Shown piece by piece: positions 45,546 to 60,500 of a stretch of DNA of 64,000 bases. The translations under genes were made by a program, and so were the position numbers. This DNA comes from Branchiostoma lanceolatum (taxonomy: Eukaryota; Chordata; Leptocardii; Amphioxiformes; Branchiostomatidae). Where the stretch lies: contig NC_089735.1 of assembly GCF_035083965.1 (NCBI RefSeq), positions 4,180,001-4,244,000 of the forward strand. The letters run 5' to 3'. The first letter of the stretch is position 1; every line of letters starts with the position of its first letter. The notes under the pieces are model-generated. The model did no database searches and was not told where the DNA came from. It worked only from the letters and a program-made list of their open reading frames with translations.

Positions 45546-48500
45546 CTATACCGCAGAAACTTGTTCGTCCTCTTCATCTGAAACACATAAGGACACGCAC
45601 TTGAGAAAAATGTATACAATGATTTTCAATGGCATTTGATGGTACAGAAACAGATGCTATGAGACCTACATGTATTGCGGTAGGTAGTTTTCGAGTTTTT
45701 TCTTAGAACAAGCACGTCAAAATTACTGTACACAGCAGAAAGACAACACACTTTTCATTGACATTCAAATACACAAGATAAAGGATATTTTTTCTTATTC
45801 TTCTCCATTAACTAGAATTCCAAACCATTCCTATTTTAGAAACTTTTTAGAAATTTTCTAAAAAATTTTTTTTTTGGAAAATAAAAATCTGTTAACCAAG
45901 AAATTAAATTGGTGTGGCCTTAGCTGAGATTTTTTTTAAAAGTGAATTGCTGTCACAGAAAAATGTTTTTTGTTTTTTTCTAAATGAGCTTGACAAATTT
46001 TTCTTGCGAGGAATAAGCAACAATTCCCTTGTTGTTATGTAGGATTTGTATCTTAAGTTTCTACCAGCTTTTCTAGCCTCCTACAGAATACACCACACGT
46101 TTCTGGAACTACAAACACAACCATGCAATGATGAGGAAAGAATACAACACAACCAGTGTTCCACCACTGCCTACCACCGTGCCCTGTGGGACAGTCCAAT
46201 ATCACCCCTTGTTTTCTATTTGAGAGATCCCACCAGTGTCTTTTGTCAGTACTCTCCAAGCAGAGGTTAGGCTCCGGCAAGTTTTTGACGTCTTTTTAGG
46301 CATTTTCATTGGGCTGGCGGACATAGAGGTAGCCGGAAAAAATATAAAGCCGAACAAAATGGCCTAAAAAGACGGCAAAAACTAGCCGGAGCCTAACATA
46401 TGCTTTGAGTGTTTTGTCTGTAATAATTTCTTTTGTTTGACAATAGTTGTGTACAGTCACTGGGCAAAAATGCTACAAATTTGCTTTCATTTACTATTTT
46501 AAAAATACTTTTGGGCTGCAGTACAGTTGAAGAGAAATAGAGTTTTAAAGGAGAATTTTATCAAAAACTGCATCCAGAATACATTAAGAACATGAACAAC
46601 AGTGGTAAAACTTAGGATTTATTTTCAATACAGCTACTCATGAAAATTGAGGCAGGATCTCTAAAATATTTCAAAAGCAGTGCTTTCTTACTGAGAGAGT
46701 TAGTAAGAAATACCAAACCAGCTTAGTGTCCATGCATTTCAACAGACAGTGTCTTCGATACTGGACTATCCCTTGTTATAAGCTATAGCCCCAACTTTGA
46801 ACATTTGTTAGCAGTACCGGTTACGGAAGACTAGGGATATACAACTACAACGGATGGCACTGCAACCCCCTGAACACACGACAGCTGTGATTCAAGGAAA
46901 CAACGTACAAACTTTTTTATTGCACTCTCCCCTGACACTGGAGCAAGCATCCTTATACCACTGTGTGCATGACAGAACAGAGATCTGTTAAAAATGATTT
47001 AGAACAGCATGTTGGAGAGAATGCTGGATCATGGCATCTGCTTTCTCTCACGCCAGAGTCTTCCCGCAGCCTTAAGCCAGAGTTATCGACTTCGGCAAAC
47101 CAACTGCTCAAAGTGAATATCGAGCCGTCTTGCTTATAGATGTTAATGAGCTTGCCTTATTTAGCACAAGCCAATCAGCGCGCAGATTACAGTGACTTCC
47201 AATATGGCGGACATACAACATGCGTCAGGGCTAGCGAAGAAAACATGATAATAATTTCTTTGCATATTCGGTCAGTATTCAGTGATACCATGATTGCCCT
47301 TTACCAACAGATCTGACAGATTTTCAATTTGGTACCTGATAAACAAACAGAAAGTACCATCCAATGTTAAGAGCTGTTTATCTTGGTATGAAGATCAAAG
47401 AGTTTGCCTTATTTGGGACCTGAAGACAATTTTTAGGCAATTCTCTGATTGGCTCAGCTAGTTAGTGACCATGCCCCCAATAATCACTAGAGCGGTTTGC
47501 CATAGTCGATACAAGCCTAATGTACGTGAAAGGTTGCGGGGCGACTCTAGTGTGAGAGAGAGGGCATCTGGAATTACAGCACAAATGTAAGTGCCTCATG
47601 AACATTATATAATGATACCCTCCACCAGCATAGAAACACCAGCATTATTCTCTCTACACTAAAAATGACTGGTTATATGGATGCACCTTACACCATATGA
47701 AAACTACTATGCGATAGGATAGGAAAAAGCAGAGAGTCAATTCTTTGACAGCAACATCACAATATATTTCCATACCAAAATCCCACATTAAAATAGTCTT
47801 ATGACCTCCCTTGGGCAATTACTTACAGTGAAGCAAATACTGCCCATTAGATAGCAAAGGGCAGTGGTTCAACACACATAGAGGACTTGAGCCTGAATGG
47901 TTGTTCAATGTGATACATGTATATGTATATGTATAACCAGCTTTCGCTGTGTATGCATAAAGTTGCAGGGCCGATTTTCTCTCTCTGACAGTCAGTCTAG
48001 TACAGACTAAGACACAGTAATGCACAAAGAGATAGCTTCAAGGCCGTTATACAAGTTGATTAATATACAGACACAAAAGCAGTCGCAGCCCCACTCACCA
48101 TCCTCTATTTCAAAGTCGAAGTCTTCGGGATCCTCGGGAGCCATGTGGCTGACGGAGGTCCGAGGCATGGTGTAGGGGTCGGGGTATGACGGCAGCCTCG
48201 CTCTGGGACTGAGGGGGTCAGGATGTACAGGCACTTGGGAGGGGTCAAACGGGTCAGGGGTCACATGGTGGACAGCAACCTGTGCTATTCTGGGGTCGTA
48301 GGTGAGAGTGGTGGTGGGCTGTCTTGGTGGAGGAGGGGGAGGTCTTTTTTCATAGGGTGGGGGTTGGGTTGGCCTGTGGGAGGGGGGTCGATAGGCCGGG
48401 GGAGGTGCATTTGATGCAGAAGGGGATGGAGGTTGTCTGGCGGTTGGTGAGTTCACGTGTGGTCTGCTGCTAGGGGAGGAGGGGGCGGGTAAGCTGTAGG

Positions 48501-51500
48501 AGGGGGACAGAGGGGGGTGGCCAGAGGGGAGGGGGTACGGAGGCTGTCTACCCGACGGGGAGGTGGGTGGATACTGCTTACTGACAGGAGAGCCAGACTG
48601 TTTTGATAAGGGAGATGACGGAAAGTACTTGTTAGTGGGGGTAGAGAGAGGAGAGTTGGTATTGGAGGGGGTTGGAGGCTGTCTGGACTTAGGGGAAGAG
48701 ACATAGGTAGGTTGTCTGGTGTCAGGGGCTGGGTGGGGAGGGTGCCTGATGTCAGGGGGTGGGGGCAAAGGTCGAGGGTCAGGAGTAGGAGGGAGAGGTC
48801 GGGTGGGCTTACTGCTAGCATTTGGGAGAGAAAGAGGAGCGGGGTATCTGCTATCATGCTCTGCAAGAGAAGAAAGCGTTAAGTGTTAAACAAGAACAAA
48901 GTTTAACATAGATTTAAAAGCACAACACCTCTACTTTGGTAACATGCACAAGAAAGCATTACTGAGTGAAACTGTTTCAAGTTAAAAACACATAAACTTT
49001 TCCAATACATTTTAGTCAGTTTAATCAAGGGTGATAGAACCTCCTTGTTTTAATTTACAAAGCATTCAAGCATGCCTGTAACTATTTTGTGAGACCTAAT
49101 GTTGAGACAGGGTTTCCTTGATGTTGCATTTAAAAGGGCGGAAGAGGGTACAGCTGAGGGTTCAACAAATGGACATCTTCTTGTAAAAAGTGACATCAGT
49201 AATATGAAGGGAGCAAGCTTAGTTTTAAGGAGCCCCCGGGAGGAGAATTCATAAATCCTTGACACATTAGCCCCTGAAAACCTGTCGAAATCGGACTCAA
49301 GTAAAACGGAAGAACTTAAATGATTAACTTTGGGGCGTATTTAACACAGTATAATTTGCTTTTCAATTTTACGTTTTGCTTTCCTTTAACTTACCATCTT
49401 TGTCTGCCGTCGGGTTGTCTGCTGTTGAGTAGTACATAGGAGGCACTGACATGGTGGCCTGAACAGGGGGGTTCCTTCTGGGGAGAGGGGGGGATCCCGA
49501 CCCCTGTGACGAGGGGTTGGAGCTGCTGCTGGAGGGGGGTCTGCTTCTGACCGAGGGGGGCGAGTTGGATCCCGAGTCCACAGAGGCGGGCCGACTTCTT
49601 CTCTTCTCCTGCGGTGAACTTGAGCCTGTAATTGATAATGACTGTAAGTTAGATCAGGCATGAAGTGACAATGAACTCCCTTATGGCATACTCTTACTTT
49701 AGTTTGCTCCTTTTTAGAGTGGCTCAAGACTTAACCAAGTCTTTCAGAGAGCCATTTTTGTGTCATGTTGAGGTGTATAACATACTGTGATAGCACATAT
49801 ACGTAAATTAGGCAAGATACAAAACATGTATACTATGCATTACACAAGAAGTACTGAATTACTCAAGAGTACAGAATTCGTTATCAAACAAATTCTGGGT
49901 TATCAAACAAATTCTCCCGAATAGATTGGTATAATGGAGAAAAATATCCAAAAGAACACAGAGGATGAGTTTGCCTTTATCATACAAACATCTGAGAAAC
50001 ACAAAACATGCAGGAATGCCATGCATTGGGGATACAACACTGTTGAACATGTATTAGGTCACCCCGACCAATCAAACCACGTGAAACGCATTGAAACTCA
50101 GATTCGTATCAGCCATGTCCCGACAAATCGCCAGTGAGATGGTGGAAGGTTTCAGCTTCCAAAATATGTTTTCAGATTGACAATTTTGCCACTTTGGAAG
50201 TGATTGAATCCGCCCGCGATTTAACGTTTAAAAAAAAAAGAAGTTCCTACTACCTTTCTCTAAACGTTAAATCGCGGGCAGATTCAATCACTTCCAAAGT
50301 GTCAAAATTGTCAATCTGAAAACATCTTTTGGAAGCTGAAACCTTCCACCATCTCACTGGCGAGTTTGTTTGGTCAGATGTAGTCGTTAACGCAAGTTAG
50401 AAAGCGATTTGTCGGGTCATGGCTGATCATACGAATCTGAGTTTCAATGCGTTTCACCTGGTTTGATTGGTCATGGTGTAGGTACAACACATTGTTCGGA
50501 AGGCCATGGTGCTTGGTACATGTACACGTAGGTTGAGCAGTCTTGATAAATCTGTAACTGATTAATTTTAGGTCCCCCTAGCTGCTTCTTTTGCAAAAGC
50601 AAAAGCTTCATTTGAAGAGGTAGGTGGTTATATACATGAATGTTTCTTTGAGATCAACGAATTGCCCTTTGTCATCCTAGATAGCATGCCATCAAAGTAT
50701 GCAGAACAATGGGAAAATGGATGTAGGTGTAGGACACCGAAATGTTTGAAATACTGGTGAGAGACACTTCCCAATTTTCAAAGATATCGTGCTGAAAGTG
50801 TTACATGTTAACTTGTCACTACATGTCATGAGTAATGTCAATACTTTATTTTGCAAGATGGGATGATATCTATATTTGTCACAGCATCGTAGAGCTGTAA
50901 AGATGATTGACATGAAATAGCTGTTAGGGAATTCAAGTTTCTAATGTCCGTCTAATTCAAGAGAGTTTTGTAATGTAATTGCCATACATTCGACTGTAAC
51001 TGTATAGTAAGAGGTGTGGGATGCTGGACACTTCGGCCCTTTAACAACTCGGCCCATGGTTAATAAGACAAACTCGGCCTTACACCCTGGTCAACTCGCC
51101 TCAACACCCTAACCCTATCATATACCCTAACCCAATTTTCCAAGTAGAGGTTTTGGTCGGGTGGGTAGTAGTGGCCGGGGCGGGGGGAAGGGAGGCCAGC
51201 GTAAAAAACCCCGGCCACTACTACCCCACCCGACCAAAACCTCTGCTTGGAGAATATCCTAACCCAGGCAGAGTTGACCAGGGTGTTGGGCCGAGTTGAT
51301 CAGGTTGATGGGCGGCTGAGTTGGTCTCTCACTGGACCTGTGGCACGTTGGTAACCTTGCTGCGGCCGAGCGATTTGACAAAGCACTCAAAGAATGTCAT
51401 CAATAAAAAACAATTCTTTTTCGCTTTGTGTGCTTTGTTGTCTTTTTAGTTATACTTGTACATTTTGCATGATATTCCCATTATCAAGTCAAGGGTAATA

Positions 51501-54500
51501 TGAATTCATTTCAGGTCGCAGCGAGATCGTCAACGTGCCTCAGTCCAGTGAGACACCTGCTTTAAGGGCCGAATCGTCCTGGAAGTGCATATACTAGTAC
51601 ACAATAGGCAAGTGCAGCTCTGAAACAAGTGGACCAACACACATCACGTGGGGGAGGGGGGCATGTCTACCTCTGGCTGGGTGACCGAGGTTCCCAAGTC
51701 GAGGAAAGTGCCAAGATGACACCATCAACAAAGGAGCCTGGCTCACAAACACTTTCACTTCAGTAGAGAACCCAAGGAAAAAAAAGAGAAAGAAACTCTA
51801 TTGAGTGAGGAGCAGTGCTATGGGAAAATATTAACAAGAATGAAGCATTCTTAAGGATGAAAGCAATCGTTAGACTGAATCAAGGATAGGGAGCAGGTAA
51901 AGAAAGGTACTAATAGGGCCATAATAATGATAAACGAATAAACTACAAAGTTAGTAAGCAATTTACTAATATTCTGTATCTGAGTGTACCCTCTTAACAA
52001 AACTGATCATAAATTATTCTTAGGGAAGATAGAATGACAACATTGTCTTGATCTATTTGAACATTAGGCTTAGGAAAAAAAATGTTGTGTTTCCAGTTAC
52101 CAAACCTACACTCGCAAAAACCTGCTGACCCTAGCAGCAAGGGTATATGAAGGTTTTCGACCTGACATCTGTGTGATGAAATTCAAAACAGACTTCCTGT
52201 ACGTTGATGAAAGTTAGACATCCAGGTAGTAAGATACGCCAAAAATAATTACTCAAGCAACTGGATAAAGTTTTGAAACAGTCAGACGCTTCAGACAGCA
52301 TCCACTGTCTTTCGTCAGTGACTAACGATAGGACTGAGAACACCAGGTTTTATACCAAAACTCTGAATGGGTATGTTAATAAGGTTAAGACAATTTAGGA
52401 TGTCTTGAAGTAGTCTTTAAAAGAAGGTTAATTCAAGACTTCCTGTGTTTCACGCTATGTTAACAGATGAGGGCTCTGAACAGTAAAAATGTGTAGTACA
52501 TGTTGTACTTCTTTGTACAGTCCAGCGTATTAATATACTTGTGCTTGCACAATGTATATCTGTATAATTACAATGTGATGTTGCAAATACCAGTGCCATT
52601 CAGTATTACATTGCTAATATACAGTATACCTGGTGTATGTCTTCAACCAAAATCTAAAAGAAAACAGAATCTCTACCTACCGATGCTAATGTTTTCAGGA
52701 TCGTAACCGGAAATAACATTTTTCCCCAGGCCTTATCTATTGGCAATAAGGGATCTCCCTAAAAAATGAAACAGTGAAGCTCCTGTAATTTTGCTCAAAA
52801 CTCGAGATTCCATTAATTGTAGACTTCCATTTGTGTCTGGAAAAGGCAAAATGCAACAGCTGCCCTCCACTTGATGGGTGCATGCCATCGTCCAGACCTC
52901 CTCCCCGGCGACAAGAATCCTGTGCTTAGCACCCTCCCCCATCCTGCTCTATTTTCTGGGGAGATCCCTGGACAATACGTATATCAAGTAATAATGCAGT
53001 GTTTCTGGAAAACCTACTCATTTGTACGAAGTTCTTGCGTTCCCTGGTTGGAGGCGAGTTCTCCCCGACTGAGCAGTTGCTGATGCTGTCAAAGTTGGAG
53101 ATACTGCCCATGCTCACGCCGGAGTCCGAACCTTCGTACGGGGGAGGCGGCACGTTCTTCGCCGTGGAGACGGGGACCGAAGCTGCAGTAAAAAACATCC
53201 ATGAATAATCTAATCAGGTTGGAGAATCACTGGATAAAAAAGTTCCTTATTCACAACCGAAAAATAGAATCATATCCGACATCAAACCCTCATTAACGTA
53301 GATATATGACCTACAGGCACAAATTTGCTATAAACAATACTGCCGTTATTCGTGAAGATATTCCATTCAATAACTTGTAGGGGGAATGGAGAAATGTAGA
53401 GAAAATATGTGATACAGTGACGCAGTGACGCAGTAGAGCAATGGATGGGTGTCCTTTGTCCATTCAGGGAGAAGAAAAAGGCAAAATGAGCCATGCATGT
53501 GAAAAGCAGCACTCAACAGGGCATGAAATATTTTTTCTGTTAATAACAAACCTGCAACTTTTTTCTAAGTTGCAAATTTCTAGAATTGCCTGCAAAACCC
53601 AAACGTAATACTAATTTGAGTCCAATTCTAGAGAGATTTATTAAGGATAAGTATTACTGTAAAAAAGCAGAAAGCTTTCAGACAGCAATCTTTTATTGAA
53701 AAGAAAGCATTAGGAGCAGTGTGGATGAATTTGACTGTACGATGACTCACGAGATCAGCTATGATTCTTTATTGCATTTCTTAGTTCCTTGCAATTTCAA
53801 TTTTTGAATTTTGATTGCAGATGGATAGGCTGACTGTTGCAAGAAACAGACGATTCTGAGGACAGTTGTCCCCCCGACGACCTGGAGGTCAAGGGACTAC
53901 AATGTAGGTAGGCAGGTAGATAGATATTTACAGCCCTGCTGAAAAATCATTCAACAAAGGATTCAGCCACAGTGATTTGAATTTTGTGGGAAGCAAATTC
54001 TCTGCTACCTTTCATCAGCAAGGACGGGTGGAGAAACCGAGGGAGGGAAAACCAAGAAGACACCACAGGGGAGGGGCGAACATAAAACCCCACTGCGGAA
54101 CATAAACAAGGGCATAAACAACAACAGCAGAAGAAACAATCTTTAACGGAAAAGTTATGCAGCAAAGCAGAATAGAAGCAAAAGAAACCAAGTAGATATC
54201 TTTCACCATCAAACAGAAACCAGAAATTTGATACTAGAAATTGAGGGAAGGACATAACTTACTCAAGCAACTGGATAAGGCCACACCAATTTATTTTCTT
54301 GGTTAACGGAATAAAAAAATTTAAAAAAAAATATGCTAGATTGGAAAAACAACAAGAAAACAGAATCTCAGAGGATTATGTTTTTACTTTGGTGCACACA
54401 GTATCAGGGAGTGAACAGGCTGAGGGTCAGGAGCAAGTTTTCACCCCAGCCTTCTGTTTTCATGATTTTTTTTTGTGCTAAAATTAAAAATCTGTACTGG

Positions 54501-57500
54501 AGTTCAAAGAAAGCCATACCAGTGGAGAGAGATTTTCTCAGATGGTTGCTGTTGAGCGGGATGTCTGTGTCGACACTGTGGCCTCGTCTGACTCGCTGTG
54601 CCTCTGTTCTCCTTCTGCAAAATTATCAAAATGCTAAGAGTTAAGCTACATGTCGTAAAGCCATAGCCGAAAGTTCTGATGCAGTACCAAGGTCGGCCAC
54701 CAGGAGACCCAAAATCGACATTGACTGCCGGGTCCACAACAACTAGCCATATACCAAATATAATCACAATCCATCCAGACTTTTGTAAGATATTGCAATG
54801 GATACGTACACACATATGCACGCACACAGACAAACAGACCGAAAATTATACCTCCACTTTTCATGGAGGTAACAAAACAAAGTGCGCAATTGTTACTAGC
54901 CAGGACCTACATCATTACATACTGTACGTGTAGTATCTACATATCTACAATTATTATAGTGCTAAAGATATTGCAACGGATACGTACGTACATATGCACG
55001 CACACAGACAAACAGACCAAAAACTATACCTCCACTTTTCATGGAGGTAACAACACTGACCTCATCCCAGGACTTCTGCGGAGCCTCGGTGAATGAGAGG
55101 GAGAAACGGCAGGGGAGTTGTCCACCGAGTGTCTGTGTTGCATCATCTTGTTCCCTTTCCTGGCAGCCTCCTCCGACAGAGACAGGAGCTTCTTCAGGGC
55201 TGTGGGTGACTCTGCACCTGTGAAACACAGGTGGGGGGTACACAGGTTTGGAAGGCTGTTACTTTGCGTCACGTGTACATGTCTTGTACTCCACTTGAAA
55301 CTTCATCTGTGTTGGAAATGGTTATTCTGAATCAAAGTTGAACTGTAAATGCCTTCATGAAAATTTTAGACTCACCCAAATTTTCAACTGATCAACTTTA
55401 GTCTATGTCAAGGAATGGGCAATCCACTGAACGTGACCCCACAGAAGCAGTCGATTGCTCATTCCTTCATAAAGATCGGAGTTGATCAGCCGAAAAATTG
55501 GGTAACTACAACTTTTTATGTTGCCATTTACAGTTATCGGCTCTTGTAAATAAGAATACACAGTTCAATAACTTTCAGTCCTTTTACTTGTGTCCAGTAG
55601 GTTTGGGTTTCCACTGCATTGGTTAATTTGCTGACTTGTGAGCAGGATGGTTTGCTAGATGCTTGTATGTAATGATGATGATGGTTTGCTCTTGAATAAG
55701 GTTACTAAAAAGTTAGGGGTTAAGGTTATCAAACAGCCAATGTTGCTTTAATATTGTGGAGCAAAGCAGCTGCTATCCATAAGCGTCAATATCAAATCTG
55801 ACCTGGGATTTTGTAAGAAAGAAAAACGAAACTGCTCTGGACTCTAGTAAGGAAACTTGCATACGTCTACTGCAGAAGAATGCAATAATGTAACACCTGT
55901 TACATAAAGTTTGAAAAGACACTAACATTCCCACGATCCATATAACATTAAGTCAAATGTTACTATTGTAACTTATCATTTTGAGAGAAATTGCACTTGA
56001 AATCGATACAATTTCCCAAATTGTCAGTGTCTTTCCAACTGTGAAGTAACAAGCGTTATTCTGGTTAAAACGTAAAATATAGAGTTCAGCATTTAACACA
56101 AAAGCAGCCATGCCTATGCAAGCACTTTCTGTTAGAGCATTAGTGTCTGCACTTAAGTGGTCATCTCACTGGTCCCATGGCACAACGGCAACATCACTAA
56201 TCTCCAAGCAGATCTATAGGTTGCTAAGACCGTATCAAACTGGCAGAGGAAGTACGTTTTGCTATACAAGCTCCTTCTTCCAGTTGGATACGGTCTTTGC
56301 AATCCATTGGGCCTGCTTGGAGACTAAACATCACTGCGACAGAGCAATTTGAGCCCTCAACAGATCTTCCTACACTTGTATGTTTTGTTGTTTTTAGTCA
56401 TACTTTTACATTTTGCATGATATTCCCATTGTAAAGTCAAGAGTAATCTTATCTATCAGGTCACAGCGAGGTTGCCAAACCAGTGAGATACCTAATTTTG
56501 GGCCTGCAAGAGCATGAGTGCTTGTGCGTTAATTTGAGAAGGTGCACAAAAATGTGATGAGGTGTAAAGCTTTCCGTCAGCCAGTTGAAGAGGGAACACC
56601 ACACCAACTAAAACAAAGGAAATCAGCAAACCCAACACACAAAGTAGCTGTCTCATCCTAAAGGGATAATGAATCGTAAATAAAATAAAATAAAAAATAA
56701 AAAAAAAGCAAAAAAGCAGGAAAGTAGTTGCCAAGCCTTGAGCCCTGAATCAAACTAACCATGCAATTTTAATAAGTTCCGCCCTGATTGGTCATCAGTC
56801 CTGGGCTCTTCCAGACCTGTCAAAATTAAGTCATCTTTGTCATACATAGAGTCTCATGTAATGTTGCGAACACCTGCATCCTTTGTCAGTCATTGCACAA
56901 TTGTGAATAGCCAGGACCTACATCATTACATTCCCCCAGGAATCGTTGAAAAACACCGCCAGGCAATACTGTATTCCTGGTTAAACAAATAAACAAACAT
57001 ACTGTACATGTACTATCTACATATCTACAATTATTATAGCAAGCCTTTTTCAATCAAGTTTGACTTTAGCTGCGTCTTTATGTCGAGCTAATAATGTTAC
57101 ATCTGTTGTGTGGCATCTTGTCATTAGACCAATTTTAATAATCTATTTAATAAGACCATTAGACCAACCGCTGACATTATATGAACATAATCAAAGTGGG
57201 AAAATAGGGCTTTAATTTGAGTCAATCTTACAGAGAATGCCTTAAAGGTTAAACTACTAACTTAGGCTATTATAATTACGGGGTGCAGTGTTTGGCCTTA
57301 CCGAATCTTGGCCCTGGTGGATGGTGTCTTCTTTGCTGCGCAGCGAGGGTGCGGCGCTGGGTGGTATGGCTTGGTGGGACTGTGAGAAGAGAGTTGGACT
57401 TTGGTCCTTCTGGCACGGTGTTGCGCCTCTTCACCGCGGCAGAACTTGTCGGGGCTACGGTAGGGAAGAGAATGGCAAGGGAAGATGTGAATGCGATTTT

Positions 57501-60500
57501 CAATACTGGATCCAAAATAAATCAAAATAGGCTGATGCTCTTGAATCCTTGCCAAAAACATATTTGTTTGTTACTATTGCATACCTGGTTGACCAACTCT
57601 TGGCGTAACACACCAGGTCTGTAATGAACAGTACAAGCTGCATATCCGGAGAGATTTATTTGATCTACTCATGCAGAGATAGACACCTTCTCTTTCCAAT
57701 ATGTGTGGTGGGTTCTTTTACATGCTCAAGGCGTGCCTATCCTCAAACTCCATTTTTCACCTGAGTGAAGTGTGGAAATTTGTGTAAAGTGCCTGTCCCA
57801 AGAGCTCAAGGTCAACGTGACAGTTAGGGGATTCGAACCCAGGACCTCTGAGTTCTGGGCCAAACACCCTACCATTACGCCACACAAATGTATATATCAT
57901 AAATCACAGAATAAAAGTCTTTGAAATCTCTGAAATGTTCCTTACAAGGCTGTTGTGTTGGAGGCGGTTCACACTTATAGGAGAGTTCCCTGAGTTTATC
58001 CTCATCCTCGATAATGGTGAGGTTGGCCAGGTACTGCTTTACCCGGCGAGCCATCATAGCCTGCAACAGGAAAATCAACAATGAACATGTAAACAATGCT
58101 AACTTTCTAACTTTCAATCGCAATATTAGTAGACCATGTATGAAATAATGTTGAAAGTTAAAGATCAAACGAAAGCTGATGTTACCACTTGTAACACAGG
58201 TTTAGAGAGTTTTATAATGGTGAAGATCTGTGTACATGGACATCGTTTTGTTGGCTATACATGTAAGTATAAGGGTGCACTGAAGTGGTGCGACTGTTGT
58301 GACTTCTGCTTGCTTTCCTGACCCCTACCCACATACCATTTATGATTTAGATCCATCTACAATTTCTTGAGATATGCTGTATGGTGTAAAGACTTGCCGA
58401 CTGCTGCCCACCCGTGTCAGGGACCCCGGCAGCAGTATAATCAAAACACTGGATACTACTACTATGCTGTCTACAAGTACACAGAAACACTCACAAACGG
58501 GACCTTAAAATAAACCTTCTTTGGCAAAGGTAACAAAAATGTGCTGTACCTCTTCAAAAACTTTCTTAGGGTTGGGCATTGTGGACGCTCTCCGGTCCTT
58601 CCAGCGCCTTCCCATGGTGGAGATGTCGAATCTCGACCCCGTCATAGCTCCCAGCATGCCTGTGGACTGGCGGTTGTTGCTCGATGTTACACCGCTACTG
58701 CCTGAGCTACTCTCGTACATTGAGGCCTGGTCCTGAAGTGGGGAGGTTACGATTGTTTAGAAAAGGAAATGACAAGGAAGGCATCTGTCTCTGTGAGGAG
58801 AGGGTCACGAGTCCAGCGGTACACGGAAGAAAACGGCCATGCAGACAGGATACGACGCTTCCTAAACACCCCACAGCAGCTATATAGAGAGATGCATGCA
58901 CGAAAGAACAGGGACAAGACTTCAGTTATAGCCACTAGATCTTCTTATAAACCGTCACATCACAACACGCAGGAGCTGTTTGAAAAATGCTTGATCGTCC
59001 AAATGTTTCCTTACATTGTATCAGGGCTGTCTCCATCTTTAGATTTTTTTTCTGTCCCACTCATTGTTTTGGAGACGATGACTTTGTTGTTAATTTTTTC
59101 TGTTAAATCTGTCACTTTAAGTTTACAAAAATACTTTTTCATCGATTTCATGTCATGAACTTCAGATTTTGGAAAGGATGAGGGGAATTTTTTCCCCCTC
59201 CCAACAAGCACATTTCTGTCCCAGGACGGAGGGACGGGTCCTGGAGACAGCACTGCATTGTATACATCTACAACAGAATTTCCTGCTAGACTTAAGGCGC
59301 TTTTTTCAACAATGTAAAAACGAAAGAGTTGTGATCAGAAAAGCTCCTGAAATGTTGCGAGTCACAGTGACATTAGCTAACCAGTACATGTGCCTGTCAG
59401 GGTCATAATACAACGTATAGGTTTCAATATTTAAGGACCAGGATATTTGAGTTAGGGTTTGTTTAAATCTAAAAGTATTTTTTTTGCACAGTGCTCATAT
59501 GTGTAATGGTTACTGTTCGCTCAGAGGAAAGTTGTTTCCTTGTTTGATTTGTTACAATCAAAATGAATTCTTTTATACGTATAAATGACTACTGACAATT
59601 CATATGTTAATTTTTTATCAGGTTTAGCTCTGCGGCACTGCAAAATAAGCAACTTGAATTCAGTCCTAGTATTTCTATACAAGTTCACACATTTTTAAGT
59701 CCTTACGCTGACAGGCACAGAGGGCGACAGTAGTGGACAACCTCTAGTCAACCTTACACACTCATGCCAAATCTTCAGAAAGGATGCTGTAGCTGCATAG
59801 TTTCCATTTAGAAACTTTATTCAAGCCCACGCTCAGACAGGTTTTGCCTGTGTGGCTTCTTCAGTGATAGGGCTCTTGAATCAACGGAAAAAAGGTAACT
59901 ATGCGGCATGAGTGTGTACGGTCGGCTTGAGGTTGTCCACTACATTTGCCTGCTGGTAGGCACAGAGGTTGCACCAACAAGTGGAAGTGTGAGAGACAGT
60001 TACGAGCCCACCAGTGACTACCACCTAACATCAAGTCACCATCTACGAAGTCTTATCATCACCTGTGAGCTCACCACTGGTATAAGGGGAGCCATCATAG
60101 ACGCCCATGACGTCGATACAAGCGCACCTTTTGCCGTAGAACCCCCTCCGGTCATAAACTAGCAGGAACATCATTGAAACATAAAAACTCAGGGGTGCAA
60201 CTTCGCCTGGCAGTACAAAACATCAGGTCTGAACTTACATGTACTGGTCACTAAATACACTAATCATATTCTGAAAGAAGAAAACAGGTTCTAAGGTTCA
60301 GTCAAACCTGCACAGGTGACCACCTCTACATAAGGACCACCAGGCCAATGTGACCACTTTTTGGTGGTCCCTTAAACAATATTCTATTGACACAAGCATT
60401 AAGAATCCTGTCTATAGTGACCACCTGTCCACATAGAGCAGGTTTCATTGGTCCCCTGAGTGGTCTTCTTGGGCAGGTTTGACTGTAGAGCTTTGGATTT

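Noticed and set aside
48453-48866. Alternative minus-strand frame of 137 codons in the Pro-rich exon
   Set aside because: It overlaps the phase-consistent RAPGEF exon 48860-48099; the long alternative frame follows from the C-rich composition.
51660-51745. Extra RAPGEF exon (minus strand, acceptor GAGCCAG, donor GAG|GTAGAC)
   Set aside because: The flanking exons 53182-53018 and 49625-49395 already join in phase through the strong GTAGGT donor at 53017, giving a smooth Ser-rich sequence. The candidate shows no family similarity.
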